From the NCBI GenBank assembly GCA_001455915.2, contig LNDK02000066.1, positions 620,001 to 684,000 of the forward strand: a stretch of DNA of 64,000 bases, given 5' to 3'. Both the position numbers and the translations under genes were made by a program. This stretch comes from Samsoniella hepiali. Taxonomy: Eukaryota > Ascomycota > Sordariomycetes > Hypocreales > Cordycipitaceae. Numbering within the stretch: the first letter of the stretch is position 1; every line of letters starts with the position of its first letter. Below the pieces are notes generated by a model. It ran no database searches. It was given only the letters and a program-made list of their open reading frames with translations, and was not told where the DNA came from. Shown one piece after another: positions 44,621 through 56,169 of this stretch.

Positions 44621-46410
44621 GTTGGACGAGTGTTCGGAGAGTCGAAACGAAGGACTATGGAACGAGTGTGTGTCGGGGAAAATGAGGATGCTGTTGGATG
44701 CGCACCACCAACACCAGTGGGAGAGAGAGAGGAGAAGCGTACTTATAGAGCGTTTCGCGTATGACGAAGAGACGGAAACCACATGGAGGCAGGGGGATCC
44801 ATGATGAAGCCACATTCATTTCTGCCCTGACTAGGTTTCAGAGCGACAACGGCCACGGGCTTTTGTTTTTCTTGCCACACCAATAATCGGGTGTGGGAGC
44901 CCTTTCGGTTGCCGTCGGGGCAAGGCCGGACGTAACTACAACGGTCTCGACTGGGCCGGAACCACCGAAAACCAGCAGCGCAATATAAAATAAAAGGGCT
45001 GGATATGGGCAAGCCACAAATAACCTTTTTGGATTGATTGCAGCGCTGCGGGCTGCAACCGCCAATGTCGGCGCTCGGCGGAAGACGGTCTTCCTGAGCT
45101 CGTAATGCAAGATCCCTGTCCCCGTCGCCAATATCGGTGTGGGTTGGGAATCCTTCGCGTTGGGAAAGCAAGGTGTGTGTCTGTCCGCTTCGGCAGTGGT
45201 GTGGAGGGCTGCTGGTGTGGCGCGCTTTATTGGATTTTCTTCCGACGAGCTGCAACCCCCGCCATGTCTTTTCGTCTCGGGAGGGGGGTGGCATCTGAGC
45301 ACAAGATTTCCTCTTTCGAGAGCGCCCTGCATATGTATTTTGAGAAGCATGTTGTCCCTCAGTGCTGGGATTTTTGGTATGCTGTAGAGTTGGTGGGTGC
45401 AAATGCAACGCAGGACGGATGCATGGCTCGATTCTGGCAGGAGCGGGTAAATGCACGAAGCCGCAAGAGGCGGGTGGTACATGGAGCGACGGCCCATTTT
45501 CGCTGGTATCCTAGTAATACCACAGCAAACAGGAAAAAGCACAATAATTCCCTCACGCCAAGCCATAATACTGCGAGTGCTAAATACCACTCTGCCTGCG
45601 CGGGGGTATTTGGTTCTTTTGGGACGTTCCCTGTACTGTGGCGCACCCCACCACGGCCAATGGCATGTCGTGGAACCATCTAATCAATTGGGTGGCATCT
45701 AATCAGATCATCTGATAACCAGAATATTCTCAACTTCCCACACACACACCACCAGCCTCTCCACACCACCTACAACCCCCCGCCCAGCCCGTTTGCTTTT
45801 TCAGCTGGGCGGTGGGTGGGAGGGGTTCGGAAATGGGCGTTTGAGTGGTGGGATGTTGCACTTTTTCACCGTTACGTTCTTGGCCCTTTCCTCTTGGCCC
45901 CAATCGTGCCATTTTCTTGTTATTGGCATCCCGCATGGACCCTCCAGCCACTTTTTGTCCTTTCTTATTCCATTAGCTCTGCACCGGAGGGTTACAGGTG
46001 GAGTTTTTCTGCAGAACCTGTTCGCACGAGTCTTGGCTTTTTTTTTGGGAAGTGAGTCCGCATCGGGAGGAAAAGTGCCGCCCGTCGGACGGGGGGCAGG
46101 TGACAGGCCTTCGGGTTTAGCCGTTTGCCCTCCTTGGTGGGCAGTTAAGAGAAAAAAAATATTACGCGAAAAAAAAAAGAGGCGGCGGGAATATATATCG
46201 GTCGGAGCTAATGCTCGTGCAGAGGTGTGGCAAGCCGAAGAAAATATTCAGGTATTAATGCGGCAGCACCCCATCTAGAATGCAAGTCTTGGAGACTGCG
46301 TGCGTTTGTCTCATCCCGACCATCCTCCGGTAAAACCCCCCGCACGTCGCTCCTGGACACCTTTGTGCATATTCCCTACGCCTCGGAAATCGCTTCTTTT
46401 TCTCGCAGCA
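44621..46410. other. intergenic, 1.8 kb
   Basis: This stretch separates two divergent genes for cell-surface proteins. Overlapping reverse-strand frames at 44743-45590 have no recognisable sequence and are interrupted between frames. The stretch carries pyrimidine-rich DNA and A runs near 46150-46180, ahead of the BIM1-like gene. Confidence 0.4.
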
Positions 46411-47360
46411 ATGGCTCTTCTTGCTACTCTTGCGGCCGCCTGTGCCATGATGGCCTCTGGCGCGGGCGCCGCTACGAACCCAACGACGTCGACCAGCATC
46501 GGTCCGGCCGCCTTTATGTGGCCGCCCGACAGAGTCTGGTCCGCCGACGCTGACAACACTGCTCCCTGCGGTTCCATCGCTGGTGTGCAGAACCGTACCA
46601 CGTTCCCCCTTCGTACGTTTTTTTCTTATTTCAGAAATTCATGTTATTTTTATCAGCCGTGTTTCCAATCTAACCATGAGCAGAAAGCGCCAAGATTGCG
46701 CTCGTCGCCCAAGACGAATCGTTCGACCTGGAACTCTCCATTTCGTATCTCGATGGTATGCCCACCTCCCCGTAACGGTTGCTTTGAAAGAAATACTAAC
46801 AAGAGCAAATAGATCCAAAGAGCAACACGGATTTCACCAAGCTCATCGACATGGAGACCTTTAAGGACATTAAGCTCGGCCACACCTGCGTGACGCTCCC
46901 CAACGCCCCGGCGTCGGTCAAGGCCGGCACCAACGCCACGCTGCAGATCAAGTACATTGCCGACTTTGATAAGCCCGAGAACCAGACGTTTTACGCCTGC
47001 TCCGACATTACCTACGTCGAGCTGTCCGAGTTCAAGGAGCCCATCCCGTGCTTCAACGCCACGGAGCCCACGCCGCCCAAGAGCAGCGGCAGCGGCGCCG
47101 CGTCCTCGACGGCGAGCGCCACGTCGTCGCCGGCGGCCAGCAAGAAGTCGGGCCTCTCGGGCGGCGCCATTGCCGGCATCGTCATTGGCTCTCTCGCCGG
47201 CGTCGGGCTGATTGCCGCGGCCGTGCTGATCATCTTCCGCCGCAAGCAGCAGCGCCTGCGCGTGGTCCGCCAGCAAAACTCGGAGCGCGGCAAGTGGGCG
47301 GCTACGGACGCGGCGCGCGATTCGCAGTCGCAGGGGAGCGTTCGCCTGAATAATTTGTAA
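46411..47360 (+). CDS. BIM1-like (copper acquisition factor type) membrane protein
   Basis: Three exons (46411-46612, 46684-46755, 46813-47360) give 273 residues. A signal peptide (MALLATLAAACAMMASGAGA) precedes the domain start GPAAFMWPPDRVWSADADNT and APCGSIAGVQNRTTFPL. The next blocks, KIALVAQDESFDLELSISYL and ATLQIKYIADFDKPENQTFY with ACSDIT, match the fungal BIM1-like domain, which is related in fold to copper-binding LPMO-like proteins. A Ser/Ala-rich linker leads to one membrane segment (GGAIAGIVIGSLAGVGLIAA) and a short basic cytosolic tail (FRRKQQRLRVVRQQ). It thus looks like an anchored surface protein with an extracellular domain. The N-terminal His that ligates copper in BIM1/X325 proteins is not seen after the predicted cleavage site, so copper binding is uncertain. 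Confidence 0.85.
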
Positions 47361-47636
47361 TTTTTTTACTCTAGGAAAATAAGCCGTTGTTAGGGGAAAG
47401 GAGGAGAGCAAGTGATGAAATGGAGTGGCGGTACAATTTTGACCGTAGATAGCCTGTTCGATGATGATATTCTTGGTATAAGACGATAACGTGTAAACTG
47501 AATTGATTCCCATTTAACATATGCAGAGTAGTCCTCTTTATCGCTTTGTGGCTCGGTCCGTTTCCCCCTAGACGCCTCGCTTGCGCTTCCCCATCATCGA
47601 CAGACATTTTCCATTTCTCAAACTACAACCCCCCCT

Positions 47637-48302
47637 TCACGGCGTCCACAGCATCAGATAAATCTCGGCATCGCCCTGCGGCGTCGCAATCCGCAAGTCC
47701 CCCAGCGTCGCAAACCCCATCCTCTCGTAAAACCCCCTCGCGTCGCCCGTCGCGTCCACGTACAGCGGGCAGCCGTCCCGCCGCGACTGCTCGACGCCCC
47801 AGCCGACCAGGGCGCTCGCGTACCCTTTACACTGGGCCGCGCGCGCGACGCCCATCATGTCGAGGTACCAGTGCGGCGTGTGCTCCATGCGGTCGCGGTG
47901 CGCGCCCATGACGCGCGCGAAAAACTCGGCCGCCACGGCCGGGTGGCCCTCGGGCGGGTAGCCGTCCGCGTCGGGCTCTTGGAACGGCGCGCCAGGCCGC
48001 GTCCACTTGAGGAAGCCCTGGATGATTTCTGTGGCGTTGGTGGTGGTTGTGGCCGGCGGCTCGGTCACGACGAACCAGACGGCGTCTGGCTCGTCCATTT
48101 CTTCCTGCACGGTCCGCGTCCAGTAGTCCATTGACGAGGGCACGCCGCGGGGGAACACCTGCCGGCTAAAGATTTCGTCGGCAAAGGCGTCCATGTAGAC
48201 GTCGACGATGGCAGGCATGTCGGCTGCGGTGGCCCTCCGCATCGTCGCGCCTGACGGTAGCTTGTTGTAAGCGGGTGGTGTCGTCGTTTGCGGCGCGGCC
48301 AT
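47637..48302 (-). CDS. GNAT-family N-acetyltransferase
   Basis: This is a single-exon gene of 221 residues from the ATG at 48302. The GNAT fold is seen from MRRATAADMPAIVDVYMDAF through WYLDMMGVARAAQCKGYASA, where QCKGYA is the acetyl-CoA pyrophosphate loop (Q-x-x-G-x-A), to PLYVDATGDARGFYERMGFA, the usual last helix and strand. The substrate is unknown; the closest type is the small fungal acetyltransferases annotated as GNAT-domain proteins, some acting on small amines or antibiotics. There is no targeting signal. It is convergent with the BIM1-like gene, about 276 bp away. Confidence 0.88.
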   Translation of the reverse strand: MAAPQTTTPPAYNKLPSGATMRRATAADMPAIVDVYMDAFADEIFSRQVFPRGVPSSMDYWTRTVQEEMDEPDAVWFVVTEPPATTTTNATEIIQGFLKWTRPGAPFQEPDADGYPPEGHPAVAAEFFARVMGAHRDRMEHTPHWYLDMMGVARAAQCKGYASALVGWGVEQSRRDGCPLYVDATGDARGFYERMGFATLGDLRIATPQGDAEIYLMLWTP

Positions 48303-50190
48303 GTCCGTTGAGATGTAAGTGGTACGCAGTCGCCCGTTTCTTTTCTATTCTCAGAGAAACTGGAAAATTTGAATTATATAGGTAGAGTCTTGCAGCGGCT
48401 GTTCCCGTATCTAGCTTCGTCTGCCTAGCACTAACTTTGCCCTCTCTGTTCTTACCATTTTAGGCTCGCCGGCCAGTTTTCCAGAGGGCGCTCTGCCCGT
48501 GCAAACGAGCTGCCGTATTAGCGTCGGGGGCACTCAAATCCTATTTAAACAAGACAAAATAAGATAGAAGTATACTTTAGATTATATACTAATTTCTTAA
48601 TTTTAATTTAATTTAAATATTGTTAAGTTACTTATATCCGCGCGCACTTAACGAAAGCATTATCCTTCTTTCAGCTGACCAGGCATAGTAGTTGGAGTCA
48701 TGCCATGACGAGCTAATGAGAAATATACCGGCGGACGTTTACCATAGAAGAGACATGCATCCTTTTGATTGTCGGGTTCAAGAGTGACAAGCCAGACCAC
48801 GGGCGCGGCTGCCTAATTCTCAGTGTCCTATTCCACATTGAGGAGAATGTACCAGTGAATTGGTTTAAAATCGATCTGGCAGTCCTGGCACTGGCTCAGG
48901 AATCCTTCTGGCAGTCCAGCTCAGTGGCCACTGGAATGGCGGGGCTTCGAAACGTACTCTGCTTTATTAATATTCTATGTGCTCTCTCCAAGCTCGGGCA
49001 GCCTCGTCCACGCTCATGTCAGCCTGATCGGAAATTCGTACTGGATCGTTAAAGGCCATCCGGTGTTGAGTGCCGCTCTGTTTCCAGGGGGGCAATCGAG
49101 TTCGCCTAAATACACAAACAGAGGGAGTGAGACAACAAAGCCTGTGGCGTCACAGAGTGCTGTATCCATGCGCATTGTCCCACGCTTGGATTACCCTTGT
49201 CTGCTATACTTACTATCCGTGAATGACTTTCCTACGGCAGAATTCTTCAAAAGGCAGAGCTTCTACCAGCAGAAAACTCATACACGCACTGCCAACTCAC
49301 GCTTCCTGTTTTTGAGAATCAAAGTCAGCGAAAGTGACTTAAGAACCGCACACAGATTGCAGCATTTACCCGCCACCTTTTACGACCATTTAACAATTCA
49401 TCCCTGATGTAATAGACTCCAGTTTAGCTGCGAAAAATAGGATACGACGCATTGAGGAAGTGACCTCAGGATTCGACTTGGTTGTGGCTACATCGAGCGG
49501 CTGAATGAACTGGGTACTGTTCAGCTGTCTCTACAGCGTATGGTGCTCCTCGGCTACAACCACTTTTTCTGTGCTTTCTTGCGCAGCGCAGTGTCTCAGG
49601 TATCTTGCCCTCACAGAAAGAACGGCTACTCCGTTCCATTCAGCCGACTTTACATCTCGAATGGAATAGCCTCTGTAAAAACGCTGGCGATTTCATGGGC
49701 GGTCAAAGCGACTCGTAATATGTTGTGGCATTATTCATCAATGGAAATCCATGGATGGAGGCAACTTTCAGTATCTACTGATGTTGACGAATGGCTGAAC
49801 GGGACACTGCCGGCCTGAAATGGAAACTGACCATAATTTGACTGGCGAATGGTGCATAATGACTGCGCTGGTACTAGGCTTGACTGAGAAATGGGATAAC
49901 TGGCCACTCGACGAGGCGCACGAACATAAGCAGCGGGGTTGAGTTGTGCTGACCATGCATATGCGGGGAGACTCCCTCGGCGTAGCCGCAAGGCTTGCTT
50001 TCTCCTCTCCTCGCCTTTTCTTTCAACCGGCTATCCTCGTACTGAACTAATTCAGCTCTCTGCCTCTTCAGCGATATCTTCGCATCGAGTTCGGCGCTGG
50101 AACTGTCCTTGAACTTGCTTGAGACCGAGAGACACGACCGCGCATCCTTACAATAGTCGACGTTTGAACCTCCTTCCATCGCTCTTCGGC
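48303..50190. other. AT-rich, gene-free start of the accessory island
   Basis: The block 48541-48660 is made almost only of A and T (for example TTAATTTTAATTTAATTT), very unlike its GC-rich neighbours. The rest, to 50190, has only short frames without family signatures on either strand. Such a change in composition next to decayed genes fits RIP-mutated or relic repeat DNA, but no element can be named. Confidence 0.5.
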
Positions 50191-50370
50191 ATGTCGTATT
50201 CCAACGACTATACCGTCGGCTGGATCTGTGCCACCGAGCCCGAGTACCTTGCCGCACAGCTCTGTCTCGACAAAACACACCCAAAACTCAATTCTCACCC
50301 CCTAACGATACCAATGCATACACCTTAGGCGGGATTTCCGACCATAACGTTGTTATCGCCTGCCTACCCC
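50191..50370 (+). pseudogene. N-terminal fragment of a nucleoside phosphorylase-type NLR gene
   Basis: From the ATG at 50191 the frame reads MSYSNDYTVGWICATEPEYL and AAQLCLDKTHPK. One base of shift near 50295 then leads to NDTNAYTLGGISDHNVVIAC-LP. This is the characteristic start of the purine/nucleoside phosphorylase-like effector domain found at the N-terminus of fungal NLR (NACHT or NB-ARC) and ankyrin-repeat proteins (DYTVGWICA...YTLG.I..HNVVIA.LP). All downstream domains are absent; unrelated DNA begins at about 50371. It is a truncated remnant. Confidence 0.75.
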
Positions 50371-50493
50371 CTTTCTTAGACTTTTCTCGTAGTCAAATCT
50401 AGCAACCACGTCAGCCGCTGCACGAGCTTTGAACGCACATACAACCACATTGCAAAGAGGAATTTATCCGCGTTTCACAGGCCCTTTGCTGGT

Positions 50494-53320
50494 ATGGACT
50501 GCAACATCGCTCTTGATAGCCCGTTTGGGCCGCGAGTAGCTCCATGTCGCAGACAGTTTGACTTTACTCTCACTTTCGAGCACTGGATCTTGACGCTAAT
50601 CCCGGAACTATCCTTTGTTTGTCCTTGGTAGCCTCGTGCGCTGGCTCTGGATTTACCGTTCGATCAAGGTGCTCAAGCCCCAGCCGCATGGGCTTGCGAG
50701 AGCGAAACTAGTCGTCTCAAGTCTCTTATTGGTGCTGAAGACTGCATGATTGGCTGCATGGGCCACATCGGGAGATGCTGCAACACCGTCAGCTGTAGCC
50801 TCGTCTATCGTTGCCTTCGCAAGTGCGATCTTCCTGAATCCCCTATCACAATATGAACACAACCGCACTGTACGGCCATCGTCTCTTCTTTGTCTCTATC
50901 TTCTGGCAACCACAATCTTCGAAATTACTCGCGTGCGAACGCTTTGGCTGCTGCAGCCGTTCAGCCTTGCCCTTGCTACTGTTGCTACCGTATCGTTGGC
51001 TGTGAGAGCTCTGCTACTTGCCATCGAAGCACAGGATAAAGGTGTGTACCTTACATCCGCGTATGAGAAGGCCTCCCCGGAGTACAAAAGCGGCATCTTG
51101 GACCGCTCCATATACTGGTGGATTAATGGTCTCTTCTTTCACGGTTTCCGTTCCGACCTGAGCCTGCAAGATCTCTGCAACCTGGATTACAATCTCGCAT
51201 CAAAGCCTCTCACCTCGGACTTGCAGCGGCGGTGGAATGGTGATGAAAGAAAACATAGCCGAAAGCACGCTCTGCTGCGACACGCCTTTGCAAGCGCAAA
51301 ATGGTCAATCATCAAAGCCGTCATAGCAAGGGCCGTATTAATACCTCTGAAATACGCTCAGCCTTTCCTTTTTAGTGACTTGATTGAGCATGTCTCTGAG
51401 TCAAACAATCAGGACCAAGAGGGCTCCAAATATGGTCTCGTAGGCGCTATGTTTCTTGTATATGTTTTGATTGCAGCCACAAATGCGATCTACAAGCGGC
51501 AAGCAATCCAGATGATGACCATTATCCGCGGGGGCCTTGTAGGAATCATCTATGCTGAGGCTCTAGAGGACAAGAGTCCACCTGGTGGCGGTGCGAATGC
51601 ACTGACCTTCATGAGCACCGATGTCGATCGCATTGTGACTGGCGTGCAGAATGTTCACGAGATGTGGGCGGGCAGCATTGAGATCGTTATTGCGGTGGCA
51701 CTGCTGATACGCCGCATCGGCTTCTGTTGCTGCTTTGGTGGTTACTGCGGCATGCCTAATCGGATCCTTTTACGTCGCGCCACGCATGAGAGAAAAGCAG
51801 ATGGTATGGGTTCAAGCTGTGCAAGAACGTGTCAACTTTACGGCTTCCATTCTCAAGGTCATGCGTCAAATCAAAATGCTTGGAGTAGAAGCGACAATCA
51901 CAGAAAAGACTCACCAGCTTCGAAAGTTGGAGTTGGATGCGTCAAAGCCTTTCCGTCTTCTTATCGTTGGGGTCAATGTGTTGAACGCAGCCGCGACGTC
52001 GATCGCACCAGCTGCAACCATCGCTCTGTACACGACAACGCGCATGAATTTTCGCACAGAAATTCCGAGTCCAGACGCCATCTTCACAACCCTCTCTCTG
52101 GTTGCTCTCTTCACAAGCTCCATCATACTCTTCTCCCTTGCCCTCACGAGGTTTACATCTGGTATGGGCTGTTTTGACAGAATCCAGGGATACCTTCTTG
52201 CAGGAGCACAGCGAGATGAGACGCCATTCCAAGCTTCAGAGCTTGCCAGGGAGCAAGCAATGGAACTTGGAGCCATGCGAGGGACTGATTTAGTGATGGT
52301 CCAGGGTAGTTTTTTCCGGTATGGGCGAGATGGAGAGTGCCAACTCAACGACTTGACTTTTACTGTGAAGCGTTCAGAAATTGTTGCTGTCTCAGGCGCT
52401 CTTAGCTGTGGCAAATCAACGCTGCTGAAAGCAGTTTTGGGCGAGATATTGTGCGCCGCAGGCCAATTGAGGATGCAAGCCGCATCGGTGGGCTACTGTC
52501 AACAGATGCCGTACATCTTTAACGGCACAATTCAAAGCAACATTGTTGGGAACGCGTATGCTGATGCTGTATGGCTGAAGACGGTTCTGTACTCGTGCGA
52601 CTTGGTTTTGGACATGGACAGTTTGCCCGATGGACTTGAGACCGTGGTGGGCACATCTGGGCTGCAGCTTTCTGGCGGACAGAAGCAGCGAGTGGTAAGT
52701 ACTGCACACTATTCGGAGATGCAAGACACTGATAGTATTGCAGGCCTTGGCACGGGCCTTGTTTCCAAAACCAGAGCTTCTCCTTCTTGATGACATTTTC
52801 AGTTCCTTGGACACCATTACAGCCAATCGCATTCTCCAGCGTCTGCTTGGCCCTGAAGGTATCATTCGGCAGCTAGGAGCTGGGGTTATCATAGTAACAG
52901 TTGCTGGTAATTTTGCAAATGAATACATGCTTCTGTTTGTTTCGGATTGCTAACAGTTCATAGCGAATCAGCTTCAGTACGCGGACAAGGTCATTGTCCT
53001 GTCAGACAATGGCCACATCGACGCGCAGGGAAGCTACTTTGAGATTGCTGCAACGTGCGAGTTCATTCGAAAGCTATACCCACCCAAGGACAATACCGAA
53101 AACACGCAAGAAGAGCCAACCGCTGTGGCAGAAAGGGAGCCCGCGAGTCCCCGCGCCGCTGACGCCAGCCCAAAGCCAGCGGCTGCCAAAAGTCGCAGGG
53201 GCGGCGACCTGTCCCTCTACGGATATTACATTGACTCCATCGGGCTATTACCATTTCTATCTATTTTGGGATTTGTTATCCATGATTTCTTAAGGAACAT
53301 ACTTGTATCAGACTGTCCAT
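50494..53320 (+). pseudogene. ABCC-type multidrug transporter pseudogene, N-terminal half
   Basis: The parts are in order. TMD0 starts at the ATG at 50494 (SPFGPRVAPCRRQFDFTLTF) and hits TAG at 50629-50631. After a frame change comes LVRWLWIYRSIKVLKPQPHG with TGA at 50747-50749. TMD1 then follows (DRSIYWWINGLFFHGFRSDL; ANALTFMSTDVDRIVTGVQN), with another shift near 51720 and a continuation VAPRMREKQMVWVQAVQERV. NBD1 has Walker A GALSCGKST, the signature LSGGQKQRV, a 49 bp intron at 52695-52743, and Walker B LLLLDDIFSSLD. A further shift lies near 52965 at the HSANQLQYADKV site. Coding similarity ends after GDLSLYGYYIDSIGLLPFLS near 53320, where TMD2 should begin. The C-terminal half reappears at 59791. 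An intact protein would export drugs or metabolites. Confidence 0.85.
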
Positions 53321-54413
53321 CCTGTTATTGCCATTACTGGACATATTGTAAACTACCGAGCGTGGTGTTGTCTAGATTTACACTGGTAGATAATTTTTTA
53401 GTTTTTAATTCGTAGGTATAATATAATACAGCTATGATATATCATGCGACCTCTTCCCTAGTACTTGGCGGATGATGGAATGCGACTGAGAGTAATAATT
53501 GGCAGCCGTTCCAAGCTTCAACGTTGCGCTGCCAGGTGCACGTACATCCGAGACTCTGAGGGGCGGACTAGAAGGCCGAATCTGGGCGGTTCCCTTCACA
53601 TCTGCGCCAATTATTGCTCCTCCATCTACCGGACAGAAACACCCTTTGGCAAGTTAAGCGAGGAATTTCATGCCCCCTGAAATGACTTCGCTGCTTCCCT
53701 TTTCCCGGCTTACATTTTAGTACTGTAGCTTCAACAGAATAATAGCACCGTTGGTCTGCAAGCACACACGATGGTCTCAGAAGAAGAAAAACCTACAGAT
53801 TACGAGCAGCGAAAAGATCATCGTTGACGCCAGAGTAATACAAAGCGGAGCAAAGTAATACTGACAAAAGCGGACGCGTGTGATCAGCCACCATTACCGC
53901 CTAGCCGGTGCAACAACACTGCAGAATTCCGTGCAATTTTGCTACGTAAATCTGAAACATTGTGGACGATCGGTGCGTGACGCAATAGAAAGCCCACGCG
54001 GATCTGATCTGGAATGAAGGATTTGCCTAATCCTAATTATTCTCCTACGCGAGAGGTACTGTAAACTGACATCACCCATATTTTTATAGCCTCAGAAAAC
54101 TTTAATTTTGTTCAGAAAAGCTTACTATGCTAATCATGGTCGTTTAAAGTACGAGCAAGTAGTTGCGCTACTGTGCGGATGCCGGTGACGTCGTGCAAGG
54201 TCACGCGGCCCTGAAAACCGTTATAACTCAAAGTAGTCCGGTTCAAGTGGAAGCTTTCAATCCCTATCGGCTATGTTTGAGATAGAATTTTAATCGAGAC
54301 GACGGGAGATCGAATCGTGGCTCATGAATGAGATCACAGTATATAAACGGGGGCCCTCTCCTTAAGCTATCTCACACAAATTTTCAAGAGTATTCAAAAC
54401 AGCAGATAAAACA
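53321..54413. other. left flank of the insert in the ABC gene
   Basis: AT-rich sequence with no supported gene runs from the break in the transporter pseudogene to the RNase III-like gene. The right end holds that gene's promoter; a TATATAA-like box (AGTATATAAACG at about 54339-54350) lies some 65 bp upstream of its ATG. Confidence 0.45.
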
Positions 54414-54936
54414 ATGGCAGCACAAGAAAACGTCCAACAGATTCTTAACCACCGTTTTGATGATCTGACTCTTATTGATGAAGCTCTCGTTGCCGACGGA
54501 GCCCGTGAAAAGGCCCGAGAAAATGCAAGAGAACACGGCAATAAGGGACTAGCATTGATTGGGGACGCAGTATTGCGTTTGGTCATTGTAGATGACTGTA
54601 TGATGTCCGGGTATAGTACTGGTAGGTCATCAGTCCCCGCGTTTCAGATCCTAAGCTCATGCAGTGTAAGGCCGGTGCGACCGTCTTTGCTCCAAGGAGG
54701 TTTGCAATGATGCCCTGAAGAAACTTGAGGAGAGTTTGGACTTGGGAAAATACATTGAACTTGATGACGCGCAACAAGGCCGAGTTTCCCGAACCACAGG
54801 AGCATCCACGATGGAAGCTCTAGTCGGCGCCGCGTGGCTTGACTGTCACAGGGATTATCAAACACTTCATCGCACTGTCCACGAGCTAGGCATTGCACAA
54901 GAGCTCACTCAGAGAAAGGCCCATCGATATAAATAA
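54414..54936 (+). CDS. small RNase III-fold protein with altered catalytic motif
   Basis: Two exons (54414-54621 and 54671-54936) with a 49 bp intron give 157 residues. The helical RNase III fold is suggested by the N-terminal helix QQILNHRFDDLTLIDEALVA, the signature region GNKGLALIGDAVLRLVIVDD and the last helix with GASTMEALVGAAWLDCHRDY. In active RNase III the signature reads ERLEFLGDAVL. Here the first catalytic Glu is Ala (LALIGDAVL) while the Asp of GDAVL and the Glu of MEALVGA remain, so cleavage activity is doubtful. There is no dsRNA-binding domain. Single-domain proteins of this kind occur in many filamentous ascomycetes, with unknown role. The gene sits inside the segment that replaces part of the ABC transporter and appears intact. 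Confidence 0.75.
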
Positions 54937-56169
54937 ATGAGCACTATTCAGCAATCTCATAAACCATCCGTCACATCTATTGATAAAACACGTTTCCATT
55001 CGCCTACGCCTTGTGCTAAGTAGTACTCGCAACTAGAAAAGCCTTCATCGTGCAAGACATCAGACGAGATTGAGCCTACGATTTCTCATAATGCTGAACG
55101 GACATTTGGGGGAATTTTGAGCTAACTAGGGCAAAATGATTTATCCAGCTAGTAGTCATAGTTCCACTCTAATCCTCGCGTTGCCTCCGTGGGGTGGAAG
55201 AAAGCTCGCCGCGCGATGGAATTCGCACTGCGACAAATCCGGCGATTGACGTTCTTGCTCATATTTCCCGTTGCTGTATGACTCTCTTTTTCGCACACAC
55301 CAAGCATCAGTTTATTCGAAGGAAAGAGAACCTATGAGTTCAGTTTCGCAAATTGCGCATGCCAAAAATGTCTCACGCCGACAATATTCTGTGCGTCGTC
55401 AGCGCTTCATGGCTGGGTCAGACTATGCCGCAAACCCCTCCATGCTGGCACTTACTACCTGTTCAGGGACTGAACAGCGGGCCAGGGTTAGATCGGGAAG
55501 ACCGCGAGATCGCCATGCTGCTCCCGCACTGTTTATAGTGCCTGCTTCGATATGACGGACAGCTCATCCTGCGTCGTAACAAAGTTCTTGCTGGATAGGA
55601 GTGGTTAGCGCTTTCTTCACAGTGTTGGAGGGACATAGGTCTACGCACATTCTGGCTCCTGCGAGATTCGATGCAACTGCTAAGAAGAGCGACCCTCAAA
55701 TGTGAGGGTACACATCTCAGACTGGCTCAGGGTGATTTCATTTAGAAGCCTGGCAACCTCTATCAATACACGACCGATGGAGCCAATAAAATTGAGACAC
55801 GCAGAGCAGAAATGTTTGCGGATACAACTGGTATAGAAAAGCTTGTTGCAGCCGAAATACCACTTTTTCGACAGCACTTTATCTTTGTGAGGCCAACACT
55901 CGCAGTAATATACACCAGCATTCTAACTAGCTACCGGTATATGACGGCTCACTGTATCAATACTCGCACGCGTCACATAGTGTGGATCAATTGGGGCGCT
56001 CTATGCTCCCCAACCGTGCAAATCCATCATAATGAGAAAAAAGGATGTTGCACATAGAATCATCAATATAATCAAATACATGATAGTCAAAGTCCCCCGC
56101 ATTTGCGTCACAGAGTGGGAAAACCACGAGGGGAGAAACCCACTCCAGGGAGCACTGAACACCTATCTC
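54937..56169. other. spacer between RNase III-like and dynamin-like genes
   Basis: This 1.2 kb stretch lies between two genes that converge. It has no intact gene. A 94-codon frame at 55271-55555 and an alternative frame reading GLDREDREIAMLLPHCL give no family I can name; this may be a relic. Confidence 0.4.

Noticed and set aside
44743..45590. Overlapping reverse-strand frames upstream of the GPI-type gene
   Set aside because: Two frames overlap without splice signals that join them, and neither resembles a known protein.
48765..49407. Forward frames in the AT-rich island
   Set aside because: Short, overlapping and without signature; codon use unlike genes in the window.
55271..55555. Forward frame of 94 codons in the dynamin/RNase III spacer
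   Set aside because: It starts at CTG, has no recognisable sequence, and an alternative frame looks equally coding-like, so at best it is an unidentified relic.
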